Below the pieces are notes generated by a model. It did no database searches. It worked only from the letters and a program-made list of their open reading frames with translations, and was not told the origin of the DNA. This document shows positions 23,225 to 31,133 of a stretch of DNA of 31,430 nt, one piece after another. The DNA comes from a virus. Within the stretch, counting starts at the first letter, position 1; each line of letters begins with the position of its first letter. Where the stretch lies: the IMG/VR virus record IMGVR_UViG_3300035157_000211, positions 1 to 31,430 of that record, one strand, 5' to 3'. The translations under genes and the position numbers were made by a program.

Positions 23225-23737
23225 ATGAAAAAAGCATTCATCGCTTTTGGTATTTTGGGAATGTTGAGTCCATTGGCAGCACGTGCCGATTTGACTCATA
23301 AATTGACAAGTTCAGTCCAACTACAAGTTGACGCAGGCTATACTTCAGTATCGAGAGCAGCAAACTCATATAGTACCAGTGGATCTGGTGTGAGTACAAC
23401 TATTACACCGTCTGGTGGTAGTGCTGCTAGTAATCTAGGTGGTATTTCAGCAGTCAGCACAGCAGGAGTTGCTACTTTTGCATTGCCTGATGTAGCACAA
23501 ACTACCCAAGGTAACGCATACAGCTTCACACAGAACATAACAACTGGTGATGCTATTGTCACTACTGCTGCTGATGTAGGTGATGTACAAGGTTACAGTA
23601 ACATAGTTTCTACTGCACCAGGTACTCCATCTAACCTTGCTGGTACAATCAGTACTTCTGGAGCAATGGCACTAACAGCTGGTGGAAGTGGAACCACAGC
23701 GACTGGACAGTTTGTCACCGAAGTTACCATACGTTAA
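23225..23737 (+). CDS. Predicted exported beta-rich protein 1
   Basis: 170 residues with a textbook signal peptide (MKKAFIAFGILGMLSPLAARA, cleavage before Asp). The mature part is rich in Ser, Thr, Gly and Ala with almost no charge (SSVQLQVDAGYTSVSR, SGSGVSTTITPSGG), suggesting an extended beta structure. Similar exported proteins sit near hsp20 in cyanomyoviruses, but I know no function. It is the first gene of the only plus-strand block; the next starts 15 bases later. It could be a periplasmic or cell-surface factor made during infection, or a virion fibre component. No strong ribosome binding site is visible. Confidence 0.8.
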   Translation: MKKAFIAFGILGMLSPLAARADLTHKLTSSVQLQVDAGYTSVSRAANSYSTSGSGVSTTITPSGGSAASNLGGISAVSTAGVATFALPDVAQTTQGNAYSFTQNITTGDAIVTTAADVGDVQGYSNIVSTAPGTPSNLAGTISTSGAMALTAGGSGTTATGQFVTEVTIR

Positions 23738-23752
23738 ACCCCTATATATAAT

Positions 23753-24232
23753 ATGAAACGAATAGGACTCCTACTATTGTGTTTCTTTGGTGTACCACTA
23801 AGAACCCTTGCGGTGCCTGTGGTCCCGAATTTCCAGCAAGGCTCTATGACTTCCCACACGGAAACTGAGTCTACAGTGACGGAGACCATAAACAGTATAG
23901 ATTATCGCACAGGATGGGAATACAGCGTGACAGGGACAGGGGTTTCCAACAACAACCAACCTCTGAACCCTCCAGTGAATACATCAACAGTGACAGTAAC
24001 ACCGTCAACGTTAAGCACTTCGACAAACGGAGTCAGCGTAACAGGGTCGGTAACTTCTTCGTTCGACAACTTAGACTTCTCTTCACAGAACAACTTCACT
24101 ATGACAAACCAAGGGGAACCGTTCCAATTCACTCAAAGTTATCAAGGACCTGGGATGACCAACCAGACAATAATACAAAGGGTCACAACTATAAGAAGCG
24201 TCACAGATACAACAAGTACCTTTACCCAGTAA
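23753..24232 (+). CDS. Predicted exported protein 2
   Basis: 159 residues; signal peptide MKRIGLLLLCFFGVPLRTLA then VPVVPNF. The mature region is Thr/Ser-rich with repeated TVTV/SVTG strands and ends SVTDTTSTFTQ. Codon use is more C/G-ending than in its neighbours, and lines of sequence here reach 43-50% GC through about 24120. The -1 frame stays open across its last two thirds, and the third exported protein is encoded there. Unknown function; probably acts with its two neighbours outside the cytoplasm. Confidence 0.78.
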   Translation: MKRIGLLLLCFFGVPLRTLAVPVVPNFQQGSMTSHTETESTVTETINSIDYRTGWEYSVTGTGVSNNNQPLNPPVNTSTVTVTPSTLSTSTNGVSVTGSVTSSFDNLDFSSQNNFTMTNQGEPFQFTQSYQGPGMTNQTIIQRVTTIRSVTDTTSTFTQ

Positions 24233-25221
24233 TAGCAACGGTTCTCAGCGTTAATTCTTTACCTTTACAGGCAGAGAATGTTGGGGGTGTGTCTGCTACT
24301 GCAAACCCGATTGCAAATAGTTCGGGCTCAGTGACCAACCAGGCAATACAAGTTTTACAAGGTCCTTATATCACAAACACATATGGTAATGGTGTGCAAT
24401 GTCAAGGTAGTACATTGAACATAACACCATACATCCAGTTTGCAGACTCAAGGAAAGATCCTTGGATCGATTTTTATAATGAACCACAATATGATATGAC
24501 CGACTTTACTGGTCGTGTTACACAACAAACTATTACAGTAAAGAACTATCCTTGGGAGTCTTGGTATGACACAAGGACAAAGGCAGATGGAACTAGATGG
24601 TTTCCTGATGGTGAAGATATGGAGATAACTGTAGATGTAGATGGTCCCGATGGAAAACCAGATAATCCAGGTAATGTTCTATGGAATAAACCTATACGAA
24701 CTGATATGTCTGCAAACCAATCATTTAATGCTGGTTTATCTGCTACTCTATCCATACCACTGAACAAGAAACTACAACAGCAATGTCACGAAGCAGCACA
24801 AGCACAGAATGATTTGCAAGCACAAATGATTGCCAACAAGAGATTAGACTTTGAGATCGCAAGATTGAAAAATTGTGGTGAATTGAAAAAGGCTGGAATA
24901 ATGTTCCATCCAAAGTCTCCATACTTCGCTGTGTGTGCTGACGTTGTAGTTACCACACCAGGTGGTCAGTTACAACCACATAGTCATAACATACCTAGCC
25001 CTAAGTGGATCAATCCCTCTTCTTCTTCGTCTTCTGAAAATCAATCTGAGGTAGTCCCTTCTTCTGGCGATAAAGATTTGTCTTCACTTCATTTGGAGAA
25101 GGATGATAAACAGAACCCCCTAGTTTCTTTCTTCCAGAATCTACTGCCTTCTTCAAAAGAGGTTTCACAATCCTCAGAATCAAGTCCGCTAGAGGTTTTG
25201 CAAATAGGGCAGATGCCGTAG
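23914..25221 (+). CDS. Predicted exported protein 3, true start uncertain
   Basis: The protein-like part begins near 24192 with basic KKRHRYNKY, a hydrophobic stretch LYPVIATVLSVNSL and the cleavage-like PLQA-EN, a plausible signal peptide. A folded domain follows (IANSSGSVTNQAIQVLQGPY, VQCQGSTLNITPYIQF), then a coiled-coil stretch with LKNCGELKKAGIMF and a Ser-rich tail. No ATG, GTG or TTG lies in frame just before the signal region. The only start is ATG 23914, which would add about 95 Arg/Gln-rich residues overprinting gene 2. Options: frameshift from gene 2, a rare start codon, overprinting, or an assembly indel. The 3' end overlaps the convergent minus-strand gene by 212 bases. Confidence 0.65.
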   Translation: MGIQRDRDRGFQQQPTSEPSSEYINSDSNTVNVKHFDKRSQRNRVGNFFVRQLRLLFTEQLHYDKPRGTVPIHSKLSRTWDDQPDNNTKGHNYKKRHRYNKYLYPVIATVLSVNSLPLQAENVGGVSATANPIANSSGSVTNQAIQVLQGPYITNTYGNGVQCQGSTLNITPYIQFADSRKDPWIDFYNEPQYDMTDFTGRVTQQTITVKNYPWESWYDTRTKADGTRWFPDGEDMEITVDVDGPDGKPDNPGNVLWNKPIRTDMSANQSFNAGLSATLSIPLNKKLQQQCHEAAQAQNDLQAQMIANKRLDFEIARLKNCGELKKAGIMFHPKSPYFAVCADVVVTTPGGQLQPHSHNIPSPKWINPSSSSSSENQSEVVPSSGDKDLSSLHLEKDDKQNPLVSFFQNLLPSSKEVSQSSESSPLEVLQIGQMP

Positions 25222-25861
25222 CAACTGTTGCTATGACTGCGGTTGTAGATATTTGTCCTGCTGATGGGACGAATTGTTCGACTGCTGGTACAGGTTCCCA
25301 AATTGTTTCACAGATCAATCCATCAGGTGTTAGTTTATATTCTTTAACTTGCTCATCTCCTTTCTGGTTCCTGTCACCAATACGTCTTGCATTTATTGGT
25401 GGACAAGGAACCTCTTCTTTTGACCCTGTAGGGGTCTCAGGTGCTTCAACCTCTGGTGCTGGTGGAACTGGTTGTTCTACCTCTACACCTTCTTCTATCT
25501 CCTCTGGTTCACCATAGACAGTTTGCCACTCTAAACCACTCGATGAATAGTCGGGTGGTTCGTAGTATGGCATACCACCATCACAAAGAACTACATTACC
25601 TTTTGGATCGTCATTTACTAATTGTTTATTTTTATTAGTAGGATTCTTTGCGTTCTCTTTATTAATTTTTACACAACCAGGCATATCAATAACAGGAGTT
25701 CCAACTTGTATAGTAATAGGAACAGCAATAGGTATAGCGTGTGGTGTCTCTTGTATCCACAACCTATTGTCTACCTGTCTAATTTCTGGGATAGTTACTA
25801 ACGTTCCGTTTATATTATAAGTTCCCCTGAGATTAATCTGGGGTATTTCAATAGGATCCAC
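25010..25861 (-). CDS. Proline-rich membrane-associated phage protein
   Basis: 283 residues from a GTG at 25861. The N-terminal half is beta-rich with two Cys segments (DMPGCVKIN, GNVVLCDGGMPYYEPP). An acidic Pro/Glu-rich linker follows (EEGVEVEQPVPPAPEVEAPE), then a hydrophobic segment (ISTTAVIATVATASALFA) and a basic tail (KPLLKKAVDSGRKK). Layout suggests a single-span or tail-anchored protein. Last gene of the six-gene membrane cassette; its 3' end is antisense to the exported gene on the other strand. No known family. Confidence 0.75.
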   Translation of the reverse strand: MDPIEIPQINLRGTYNINGTLVTIPEIRQVDNRLWIQETPHAIPIAVPITIQVGTPVIDMPGCVKINKENAKNPTNKNKQLVNDDPKGNVVLCDGGMPYYEPPDYSSSGLEWQTVYGEPEEIEEGVEVEQPVPPAPEVEAPETPTGSKEEVPCPPINARRIGDRNQKGDEQVKEYKLTPDGLICETIWEPVPAVEQFVPSAGQISTTAVIATVATASALFAKPLADLILRIVKPLLKKAVDSGRKKLGGSVYHPSPNEVKTNLYRQKKGLPQIDFQKTKKKRD

Positions 25862-26101
25862 TTACTCCTCTTCTTTCTTAGAATTAGATTTGATACCTTT
25901 TTCTGCTGCGTATAATGCGAATGACTTAGTTGCTAAACCCTGCATCGTTTCTTTGATTGCTTGTGTGTCTGCATCAGAGCAGATCTGCTCTTCAAAACAA
26001 CCTACCACTGCTCCTGCAACGATAAGAAGTTCTGCTATGACAACTGCGAATACTAAACGGAATGCCCAGATACCTCCGTTAAATGTTTTAATTGCTTTCA
26101 T
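25862..26101 (-). CDS. Small membrane protein, 79 residues
   Basis: One clear transmembrane helix (FRLVFAVVIAELLIVAGAVV) near the N-terminus, then a Cys pair (GCFEEQICSD) and a charged helix ending KKEEE. Stop and start codons abut its neighbours, so it is co-translated within the membrane cassette. Function unknown. Confidence 0.72.
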   Translation of the reverse strand: MKAIKTFNGGIWAFRLVFAVVIAELLIVAGAVVGCFEEQICSDADTQAIKETMQGLATKSFALYAAEKGIKSNSKKEEE

Positions 26102-26335
26102 TTACTTCTTGGGTATGTAAACTTTGTCCACCTGACCAGTTGATTTTGGAAAGGCTTCCACTAACTGTTTATATATTTCTTCTGCAACAACTTGACGTAT
26201 CTTTTCTATCTGCCTTTCCTCACGTTTCTCAGGACCATTAGTAACATTATCGACAATAGCATTGCCACCGACAACTGCACCAGTACCCACTACAGCGATA
26301 GCGGTACCAGTGCTAGTGATCTTTTGAAAGTCCAT
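26102..26335 (-). CDS. Small protein with Gly-rich hydrophobic segment
   Basis: 77 residues. A Gly/Ala/Val segment (TGTAIAVVGTGAVVGGNAIV) could insert in or lie on a membrane in glycine-zipper style. It is followed by a highly charged helix (EKREERQIEKIRQVVAEEIY). The start overlaps the upstream stop by one base. Part of the membrane cassette; function unknown. Confidence 0.7.
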   Translation of the reverse strand: MDFQKITSTGTAIAVVGTGAVVGGNAIVDNVTNGPEKREERQIEKIRQVVAEEIYKQLVEAFPKSTGQVDKVYIPKK

Positions 26336-26604
26336 TAGAAACCTAGTGGTAGTACTGGATCTTGTGGTTTCTCTGGTGAATCTGGTGATGCCATAGGGTT
26401 GGATGGTGATGGTAAAGATAATCCTCCACCCGCTATACCCTCAAGTGCTCCTACACCTACAGAAGGCAAGACAGATTCCATTATTTTGCCTTTGACGTTT
26501 TCGATAATCGCATCCTTGCGTATGAATACGTAACCAAAAGCACCAACAACGGTGAGAGATACAATACCACTTGCAATAGCGATTCCATTTACAATTTTCT
26601 GCAT
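26335..26604 (-). CDS. Small membrane protein with Pro-rich tail
   Basis: 89 residues. N-terminal hydrophobic helix (IAIASGIVSLTVVGAFGYVF) that could be an uncleaved signal anchor, followed by a short charged region and a Pro/Ser-rich tail (LPSPSNPMASPDSPEKPQDP). Adjacent to other single-span proteins in the cassette. Function unknown. Confidence 0.7.
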   Translation of the reverse strand: MQKIVNGIAIASGIVSLTVVGAFGYVFIRKDAIIENVKGKIMESVLPSVGVGALEGIAGGGLSLPSPSNPMASPDSPEKPQDPVLPLGF

Positions 26605-26617
26605 AGTAATAAATTCA

Positions 26618-27262
26618 TTAACAATTTTTATTTAGGTCTTCAGCCATATTGCCACCTATGTTAGCACCCTGATCGCCACCAAACATTGCCACCCAACCAG
26701 CAGCAACCCAACCAATAAAGGGGATACCAGAGAGAGCAGGAGCAGCAGACGCACCAACGCTTGTACCAACAAGACGACCTGTACCTTTTGCTGAACCGAT
26801 TGCTTCAATACAGGCTTCGCTTTTTCGAGCATCACTTATTGCTTGTGCTTGACCTTGAGTCAAACCTGGTGGACTATCGATCCAAGACCTATTGTTTGAT
26901 ACAGGTCCTCCTTGGTTGATCTGACCATCCATAAAGTATTCTTCTACTACCTTAGTAGTTTCATTTGCTAATCCTAAGAAACCACCTTTCTCTTTGATGT
27001 CCTTAGTGATGTATGCTGTCTTGGGATCGTTTGCAGTATAACTGATCTTGTATCCCTCTTTATCTGCCTGTATGACATATGATGTATAAGGTCCTACAGG
27101 TATATTAGGAGTTGGTACTTGACTTTTTTTATTCAACATACCAATCATACCTATGTGAGACAGACCGAAGATTGCCCCTGCTGTGATAGCAAAGTACTTT
27201 GTAAAGTTAATCTTCTTCTTTGGTTTTACTTCTGCCCCAAACATTGCTTCATCTTGATCCAT
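26618..27262 (-). CDS. Membrane-anchored phage protein, 214 residues
   Basis: Short cytoplasmic N-terminus (AEVKPKKKINFTKY), one transmembrane helix (FAITAGAIFGLSHIGMIGML), a soluble central domain (SYVIQADKEGYKISYTANDP), and a Gly/Ala-rich hydrophobic C-terminal segment (ALSGIPFIGWVAAGWVAMFG) that may form a second membrane hairpin. Largest integral candidate of the cassette. No recognised family; a lysis or membrane-remodelling role is possible but unsupported. Confidence 0.72.
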   Translation of the reverse strand: MDQDEAMFGAEVKPKKKINFTKYFAITAGAIFGLSHIGMIGMLNKKSQVPTPNIPVGPYTSYVIQADKEGYKISYTANDPKTAYITKDIKEKGGFLGLANETTKVVEEYFMDGQINQGGPVSNNRSWIDSPPGLTQGQAQAISDARKSEACIEAIGSAKGTGRLVGTSVGASAAPALSGIPFIGWVAAGWVAMFGGDQGANIGGNMAEDLNKNC

Positions 27263-27264
27263 AA

Positions 27265-27651
27265 CTATGATGTGATTTTAACTGCTGGAACTTCTAACTT
27301 AATAGTTTGAGTTGGTGCTGCTTGTGTTGCTTTCTCTATAAGCATCTCCATATCTTTCTTAGAGATGTTTGCACCATCACCACCAGAACCATTCTTCTTC
27401 TTACCTCCCGCTTGAATCCCAAAAGTAGCTGTGACCCCTGTGAAGACCGAAGCTATAAAAGTTGGATCAATTTTATCTTGTTCCCAACCAGGTATAGTAA
27501 CATAATTTAATGTTAGTATCCCACCACTCCAAACCAAAATACCTAGTCGTACAAATGTACTAAGGATAGCGAGTTGCTCTTCTTTATCTTCACTGAACTC
27601 TTTGATTTTTCCTAAAGGACCTTTTGGTTTTTCTGCTTTAGTATCTGCCAT
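27265..27651 (-). CDS. Holin-like small membrane protein
   Basis: 128 residues. Charged N-terminus, then two hydrophobic segments (FVRLGILVWSGGILTLNYV and TFIASVFTGVTATFGIQAGG) separated by a short acidic loop, then a Lys/Gly linker and a helical tail. Size and topology resemble phage holins, but no sequence family is recognised and T4's own holin (gp t) is unlike it. First gene of the membrane cassette; two bases separate its stop from the next start. Treat holin as a hypothesis. Confidence 0.6.
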   Translation of the reverse strand: MADTKAEKPKGPLGKIKEFSEDKEEQLAILSTFVRLGILVWSGGILTLNYVTIPGWEQDKIDPTFIASVFTGVTATFGIQAGGKKKNGSGGDGANISKKDMEMLIEKATQAAPTQTIKLEVPAVKITS

Positions 27652-27684
27652 AATGTGTGTTTATGCTAACTTATATAGGCTTTA

Positions 27685-28107
27685 TTACCCCTCTACAACT
27701 TTCTTCTTTCCGATATTATATTTTGACTCAAGCACCCATTCCTTCTTATCCTTGTAGGAGATTACCTTTATCTGGTTTAATGGTGCAAGAATACCTAGAT
27801 CGTTCTCTGTAACTATGTTAACTAGACCCCAATCTGATAATAACTTTGTGATTCTATTTCTTCTCTCTACATCATTAGAGGTAATGTTTGCGTGCTTACC
27901 ATCTAATGCAAATAATTCTTTGAAGTGTACTATGTAATACTTACCTTTCTTATGTAAGATATGGCAAGACTGAAATAGTTTTCTTTCTTTACGTGACGCT
28001 ACACCAATACGTGTTAATGTTTCTCTGACCTTTAAGAAGTCATCTGGTTGACGTAGAGCAACCTCTACCATATTATCAACCGACCAAGAAACGGTTTCCC
28101 CACTCAT
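27685..28107 (-). CDS. regA: RegA translational repressor
   Basis: Binds the start region of phage mRNAs and blocks ribosome loading; in T4 it represses many early and replication genes. Alignment with T4 RegA by eye is strong: QPDDFLKVRETLTRIGVA, FQSCHILHKKGKYYIVHFKE, LLSDWGLVNIV, IKVISYKDKKEWVL and a final KYNIGKK. It is 140 residues against 122 in T4, with 12 extra at the N-terminus. The longer start (ATG 28107) has AGGTGG before it; the T4-equivalent start would be ATG 28071. It follows gp62 as in T4, but gp43 is over 6 kb away. Confidence 0.95.
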   Translation of the reverse strand: MSGETVSWSVDNMVEVALRQPDDFLKVRETLTRIGVASRKERKLFQSCHILHKKGKYYIVHFKELFALDGKHANITSNDVERRNRITKLLSDWGLVNIVTENDLGILAPLNQIKVISYKDKKEWVLESKYNIGKKKVVEG

Positions 28108-28117
28108 AATTTTCCAC

Positions 28118-28498
28118 CTATTTTAATTTAGATTTGATCAATTCAATTTGATCTTTTGTCAGAATTCGTAAGGCATCTTTGGCTTTATCATCGTTATAAT
28201 GAAAGTATTGCTTGACAACATCGAGGTCTTCGATCTTATCTTTGCGTTGCCACGGTGAGAACCTTTTCCTTTTTCTAAGAGTATTTAGATAAAAGGAATA
28301 TTGTAAATCCTTATCTAATTGATGGTGAAAGTTCATTTCATTTGCCATCATAATTGCATCCATATGACTACTAAGACACCTGTTAATGATGAAGGGTGGG
28401 TACTTCTTCATCCACTCAGGGTCACGTAGAGTCAAGTCTTCTTTTGTTTCGTTGATGCTTTTTAGATAATCACCTAAAGGATATTGATCCTTAGCCAT
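28118..28498 (-). CDS. 62: Sliding clamp loader small subunit, T4 gp62-like
   Basis: 126 residues, partner of gp44 in loading the gp45 clamp. PLGDYLKSINETKEDL, FIINRCLSSHMDAIMMANEM and LQYSFYLNTLRKRKRFSPW match cyanophage gp62 proteins, which are shorter than T4's 187. Followed by RegA in the T4 order. Its usual upstream partner gp44 is absent here; a micro-ORF, peptide deformylase and Dam occupy that place. No ribosome binding site precedes the ATG, so translation may depend on the overlapping micro-ORF. Confidence 0.9.
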   Translation of the reverse strand: MAKDQYPLGDYLKSINETKEDLTLRDPEWMKKYPPFIINRCLSSHMDAIMMANEMNFHHQLDKDLQYSFYLNTLRKRKRFSPWQRKDKIEDLDVVKQYFHYNDDKAKDALRILTKDQIELIKSKLK

Positions 28499-28592
28499 AG
28501 AGATGTACGTTGTAATGTTTGCGTGTTGGTTTTAATTTAATTTTCTTTAGTTTTGCTTGGATGTAAATCTTTAATAGTTTTTCAGAAGTCAT
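28491..28592 (-). CDS. Micro-ORF of 33 residues bridging deformylase and gp62
   Basis: Frame MTSEKLLKIYIQAKLKKIKL onward, ending HLYG. It overlaps the deformylase end by 11 bases and the gp62 start by eight, filling the gap completely. Basic helix with a Tyr/His end. Coding is uncertain: there is no ribosome binding site, but the tight overlap and gp62's missing ribosome binding site favour a coupling role. Confidence 0.4.
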   Translation of the reverse strand: MTSEKLLKIYIQAKLKKIKLKPTRKHYNVHLYG

Positions 28593-29034
28593 TTACTTTT
28601 CGTTGGGTAAAATCGATACCTTCCATATGGTCGTATTCGTGTAGAAATATTCTAGCACTAAATCCCTCGAATTTGGTTTTATGAATTACTTCATTTTCAT
28701 CTTCCCATTTAGCAACAATACTATAAGGTCTTTCAACCTTTAAGAATAAGTTTGGATAGGACAGACATCCTTCTTCCATTATCTCCTTCCTAGCATATGT
28801 CTTTACAATCTTAGGATTGAAACAAGTTATTGTTTCTTCTTTTTCTATGTTAGTCATCATTACAAATGCTCTTTCCCAGATGCCAATTTGATTTGCAGAT
28901 AAACCAACACCATTGTAGTGCAACATATTCTCTCTGAGTAACTCAGATAAACTCTTACGGTCTAACTTGTAACTACAGGATTGAATTCTATGTGATAGTA
29001 AAAGGTCTTTTGGTTCTATTAGTTCTTTAATCAT
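28582..29034 (-). CDS. def: Peptide deformylase
   Basis: Removes the N-formyl group from nascent proteins. The three motifs are intact: NGVGLSANQIG (motif 1), EEGCLSYP (motif 2, metal Cys) and HEYDHMEG (motif 3, HExxH). 150 residues from the ATG at 29034 (MIKELIEPKD), the more family-like N-terminus; an ATG at 29049 adds MNSSN. Cyanophage deformylases have been proposed to favour turnover of photosystem D1. It overlaps the Dam gene by eight bases. Confidence 0.95.
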   Translation of the reverse strand: MIKELIEPKDLLLSHRIQSCSYKLDRKSLSELLRENMLHYNGVGLSANQIGIWERAFVMMTNIEKEETITCFNPKIVKTYARKEIMEEGCLSYPNLFLKVERPYSIVAKWEDENEVIHKTKFEGFSARIFLHEYDHMEGIDFTQRKVNDF

Positions 29035-29932
29035 ATTGGATGAATTCATCTAGTGAGTGTCGTTTGTAATTTGTAATCATTAACTCTTTTCTTTTCTCTT
29101 GGTCTTTATTATAACTACCAGTTGATCTCATAGTATATGTCAGGTCAAACTCTGTCTGATTAAAGTCAGTGAATAATTGTTGTATCTTTTCATTGGAGTT
29201 ATATGTAATCATCCAATTATTAGTTGATAACTTACAATTATCTGCAAAGTTAATATGATCAAATCCCTTATGTAAGGTTCCACCCTTGTTTCCATATAAG
29301 AAATCTTTTATATCATATGGAGGATCTAAGAATACAAAACAATTACTATGAGGGAATGGTGTCTCTGGCAACCAGTAATCAATTTCACTGTCAGCATCGC
29401 TACCTACTGCTAGTAAGGGTACACGATAATCTTTATTAGTAATTTTCCAATTCTTAATTAACTTTTGATATTCTGGTAACTTATCTATACCTCTTTGTGA
29501 GAAGTTACTTACTGATGCTTGTTTAGAAAATGAACTATTCTCTGTCAATCCAGAGAAAGAACACTTGTTCATTATGTAAAAATATACTGCCTGTTGGAAT
29601 GGTTCCAACTTAGAAATCATATCTTTAGCATTGGTAAATAACTCTTTTGCTTTTTCTTCAGTGTTATATACTCTCTTCAATACTGTTAACTCTTCTGCCA
29701 TTTGTTCTCCTGCACATTGGAGTTGTTGCCAGAATGTAGTTAAGTAATAATACTTGTCGTTTACCCATACAGGAACATCAGGAAACCTTTTAGTAAACTC
29801 AATAGCAACACTACCACCACCGAGAAAGGGTTCTCTGAACTCACTTATCTCGTTAGGGAAAGCACTTACAAGTTGTGCTGCTGCTCTTGATTTACCACCA
29901 GGATATCGTAACGGTGTTTTCAAGTTGTTCAT
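29027..29932 (-). CDS. dam: DNA adenine N6-methyltransferase, D12 class (Dam-like)
   Basis: 301 residues. LRYPGGKSR at the N-terminus and EPFLGGGSVAIEF form the AdoMet-binding part; VFLDPPYDI is the DPPY catalytic motif. Homologous to T4 Dam and other alpha-class adenine methylases, probably acting at GATC, though site specificity cannot be read from sequence. It may protect phage DNA from restriction or mark it. ATG at 29932 overlaps the next gene's stop by four bases. Confidence 0.95.
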   Translation of the reverse strand: MNNLKTPLRYPGGKSRAAAQLVSAFPNEISEFREPFLGGGSVAIEFTKRFPDVPVWVNDKYYYLTTFWQQLQCAGEQMAEELTVLKRVYNTEEKAKELFTNAKDMISKLEPFQQAVYFYIMNKCSFSGLTENSSFSKQASVSNFSQRGIDKLPEYQKLIKNWKITNKDYRVPLLAVGSDADSEIDYWLPETPFPHSNCFVFLDPPYDIKDFLYGNKGGTLHKGFDHINFADNCKLSTNNWMITYNSNEKIQQLFTDFNQTEFDLTYTMRSTGSYNKDQEKRKELMITNYKRHSLDEFIQYD

Positions 29933-30444
29933 AATAAATCTGCGATAGTCTCAGGTTCTACTGGATGTGTTTGAAATACTAAACTGTATCTCGTAGGTGC
30001 ATCCATCATAGGAGGTCTGGCACCGTGCCAGATCTCACTTGTAAATTTACATAGTCTACCAAACTTAGGTACGACTGACTTAATGATTTCTCCGTCCTCA
30101 ATAAAGATAGTTTCTCCTCCCATACCAGCATCCCAATCAGGGTTTACATATATCATATAGGTAAATCCGTCAGGTGAATGTGAGTCTATGTGTGGTTTTG
30201 GACAATCTTGAGGGGTAAAAGCATTATAAAGACAACGTTTAAAATCTTGTCTATCTAACAGTTTAACATACTCATTTGCAATAGGTTCAAACTCACCAAA
30301 CTCTTTGTCAAAGACTCTACCAAGACTAGGAACTTTGCTACCAAAAGCATCACCTAATTTTTCCCAGTGTTGATAGTTCTCAAAGTATTGATACGTATCC
30401 CACACAAACTTGTAGTCAAATAGATCATCTATAACTTCTATCAT
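29929..30444 (-). CDS. 2OG-Fe(II) oxygenase
   Basis: 171 residues. PHIDSHSPDGFTYMIYVN carries the HxD metal ligands, GGETIF follows, EIWHGARPP has the distal His and RYSLVFQT the 2-oxoglutarate Arg: a complete double-stranded beta-helix active site. Resembles cyanophage prolyl-hydroxylase-like proteins. Overlaps Dam and the next oxygenase by ATGA, so the three are co-translated. Substrate unknown; DNA base or protein hydroxylation are both possible. Confidence 0.9.
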   Translation of the reverse strand: MIEVIDDLFDYKFVWDTYQYFENYQHWEKLGDAFGSKVPSLGRVFDKEFGEFEPIANEYVKLLDRQDFKRCLYNAFTPQDCPKPHIDSHSPDGFTYMIYVNPDWDAGMGGETIFIEDGEIIKSVVPKFGRLCKFTSEIWHGARPPMMDAPTRYSLVFQTHPVEPETIADLL

Positions 30445-31133
30445 CCACCCATCCCCGCACCGTCCTTACCATATCCTTTTTCATCATACTCCCACATAAT
30501 AGATCTATCTGTATTGTCATCCTTAAGTAATTTTAAGTTAACCATATTCTGTCCAAAAGGTCCTTGATTGATAGCACCTGTAGGCATAGCATTGAATGAT
30601 ATTCCTGCACGTACAAAATCTTGTATATGTGGTACAGTAAAATGAATCAACCAACTTGGCCAGACTATCAAAGTACCTGGTTTATGTGTAGGTGCTGGAA
30701 CTGCATTTTCATATTTTGCTGATATGATTTCCATCTGATTAAATGATCTGAACAATACAGGATCTTGAAACATAGTGGGATGACCTTCAGTTAAACAGTA
30801 TAACCCACTCCAGTATGACATAGGGTGTCTGTGAACATTGTGACAACCCGCACTATGCTCTGGAGATACAACACCCCACATCAAAGAGATCTCAAACTTA
30901 CCATACATTTCATATTGTTGATCTAGTCTGATCTCTTCAAGACAACTTTCTATCCAATCTGTAGTAGGTTTGAAAGCATCTAATAGATGTAAATTCCCTG
31001 CTGTAGTCTGTACATTATTTGGCATATTAAACATCCCTCTCTCAATAGGATCTAACGCATCGAGAGTAGGTTCTACCAAATCTGTGTTCTCAAATGTATA
31101 AAGTTCTACAGGAAAGATAGGATGTTTGTTCAT
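30441..31133 (-). CDS. Putative 2OG-Fe(II) oxygenase, TIGR02466-like
   Basis: 230 residues. HNVHRHPMSYWSGLYCL, then GTLIVWPSWLIHFTVPH and RAGISFNAMP match a family of predicted 2OG-Fe(II) oxygenases (TIGR02466 as I recall) common in marine phages and bacteria. His and Arg residues fit an iron/2OG site. It is next to another oxygenase and a methyltransferase, suggesting a modification cassette. Substrate unknown. Confidence 0.85.
   Translation of the reverse strand: MNKHPIFPVELYTFENTDLVEPTLDALDPIERGMFNMPNNVQTTAGNLHLLDAFKPTTDWIESCLEEIRLDQQYEMYGKFEISLMWGVVSPEHSAGCHNVHRHPMSYWSGLYCLTEGHPTMFQDPVLFRSFNQMEIISAKYENAVPAPTHKPGTLIVWPSWLIHFTVPHIQDFVRAGISFNAMPTGAINQGPFGQNMVNLKLLKDDNTDRSIMWEYDEKGYGKDGAGMGG

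Noticed and set aside
23902-24132. Minus-strand frame opposite the second exported gene
   Set aside because: No start signals or domain; the plus-strand signal peptide makes the plus-strand gene the better reading.
24170-24232. Classical slippery heptamer for -1 frameshifting
   Set aside because: No X-XXY-YYZ sequence in the right frame was seen before the stop of the second exported gene.
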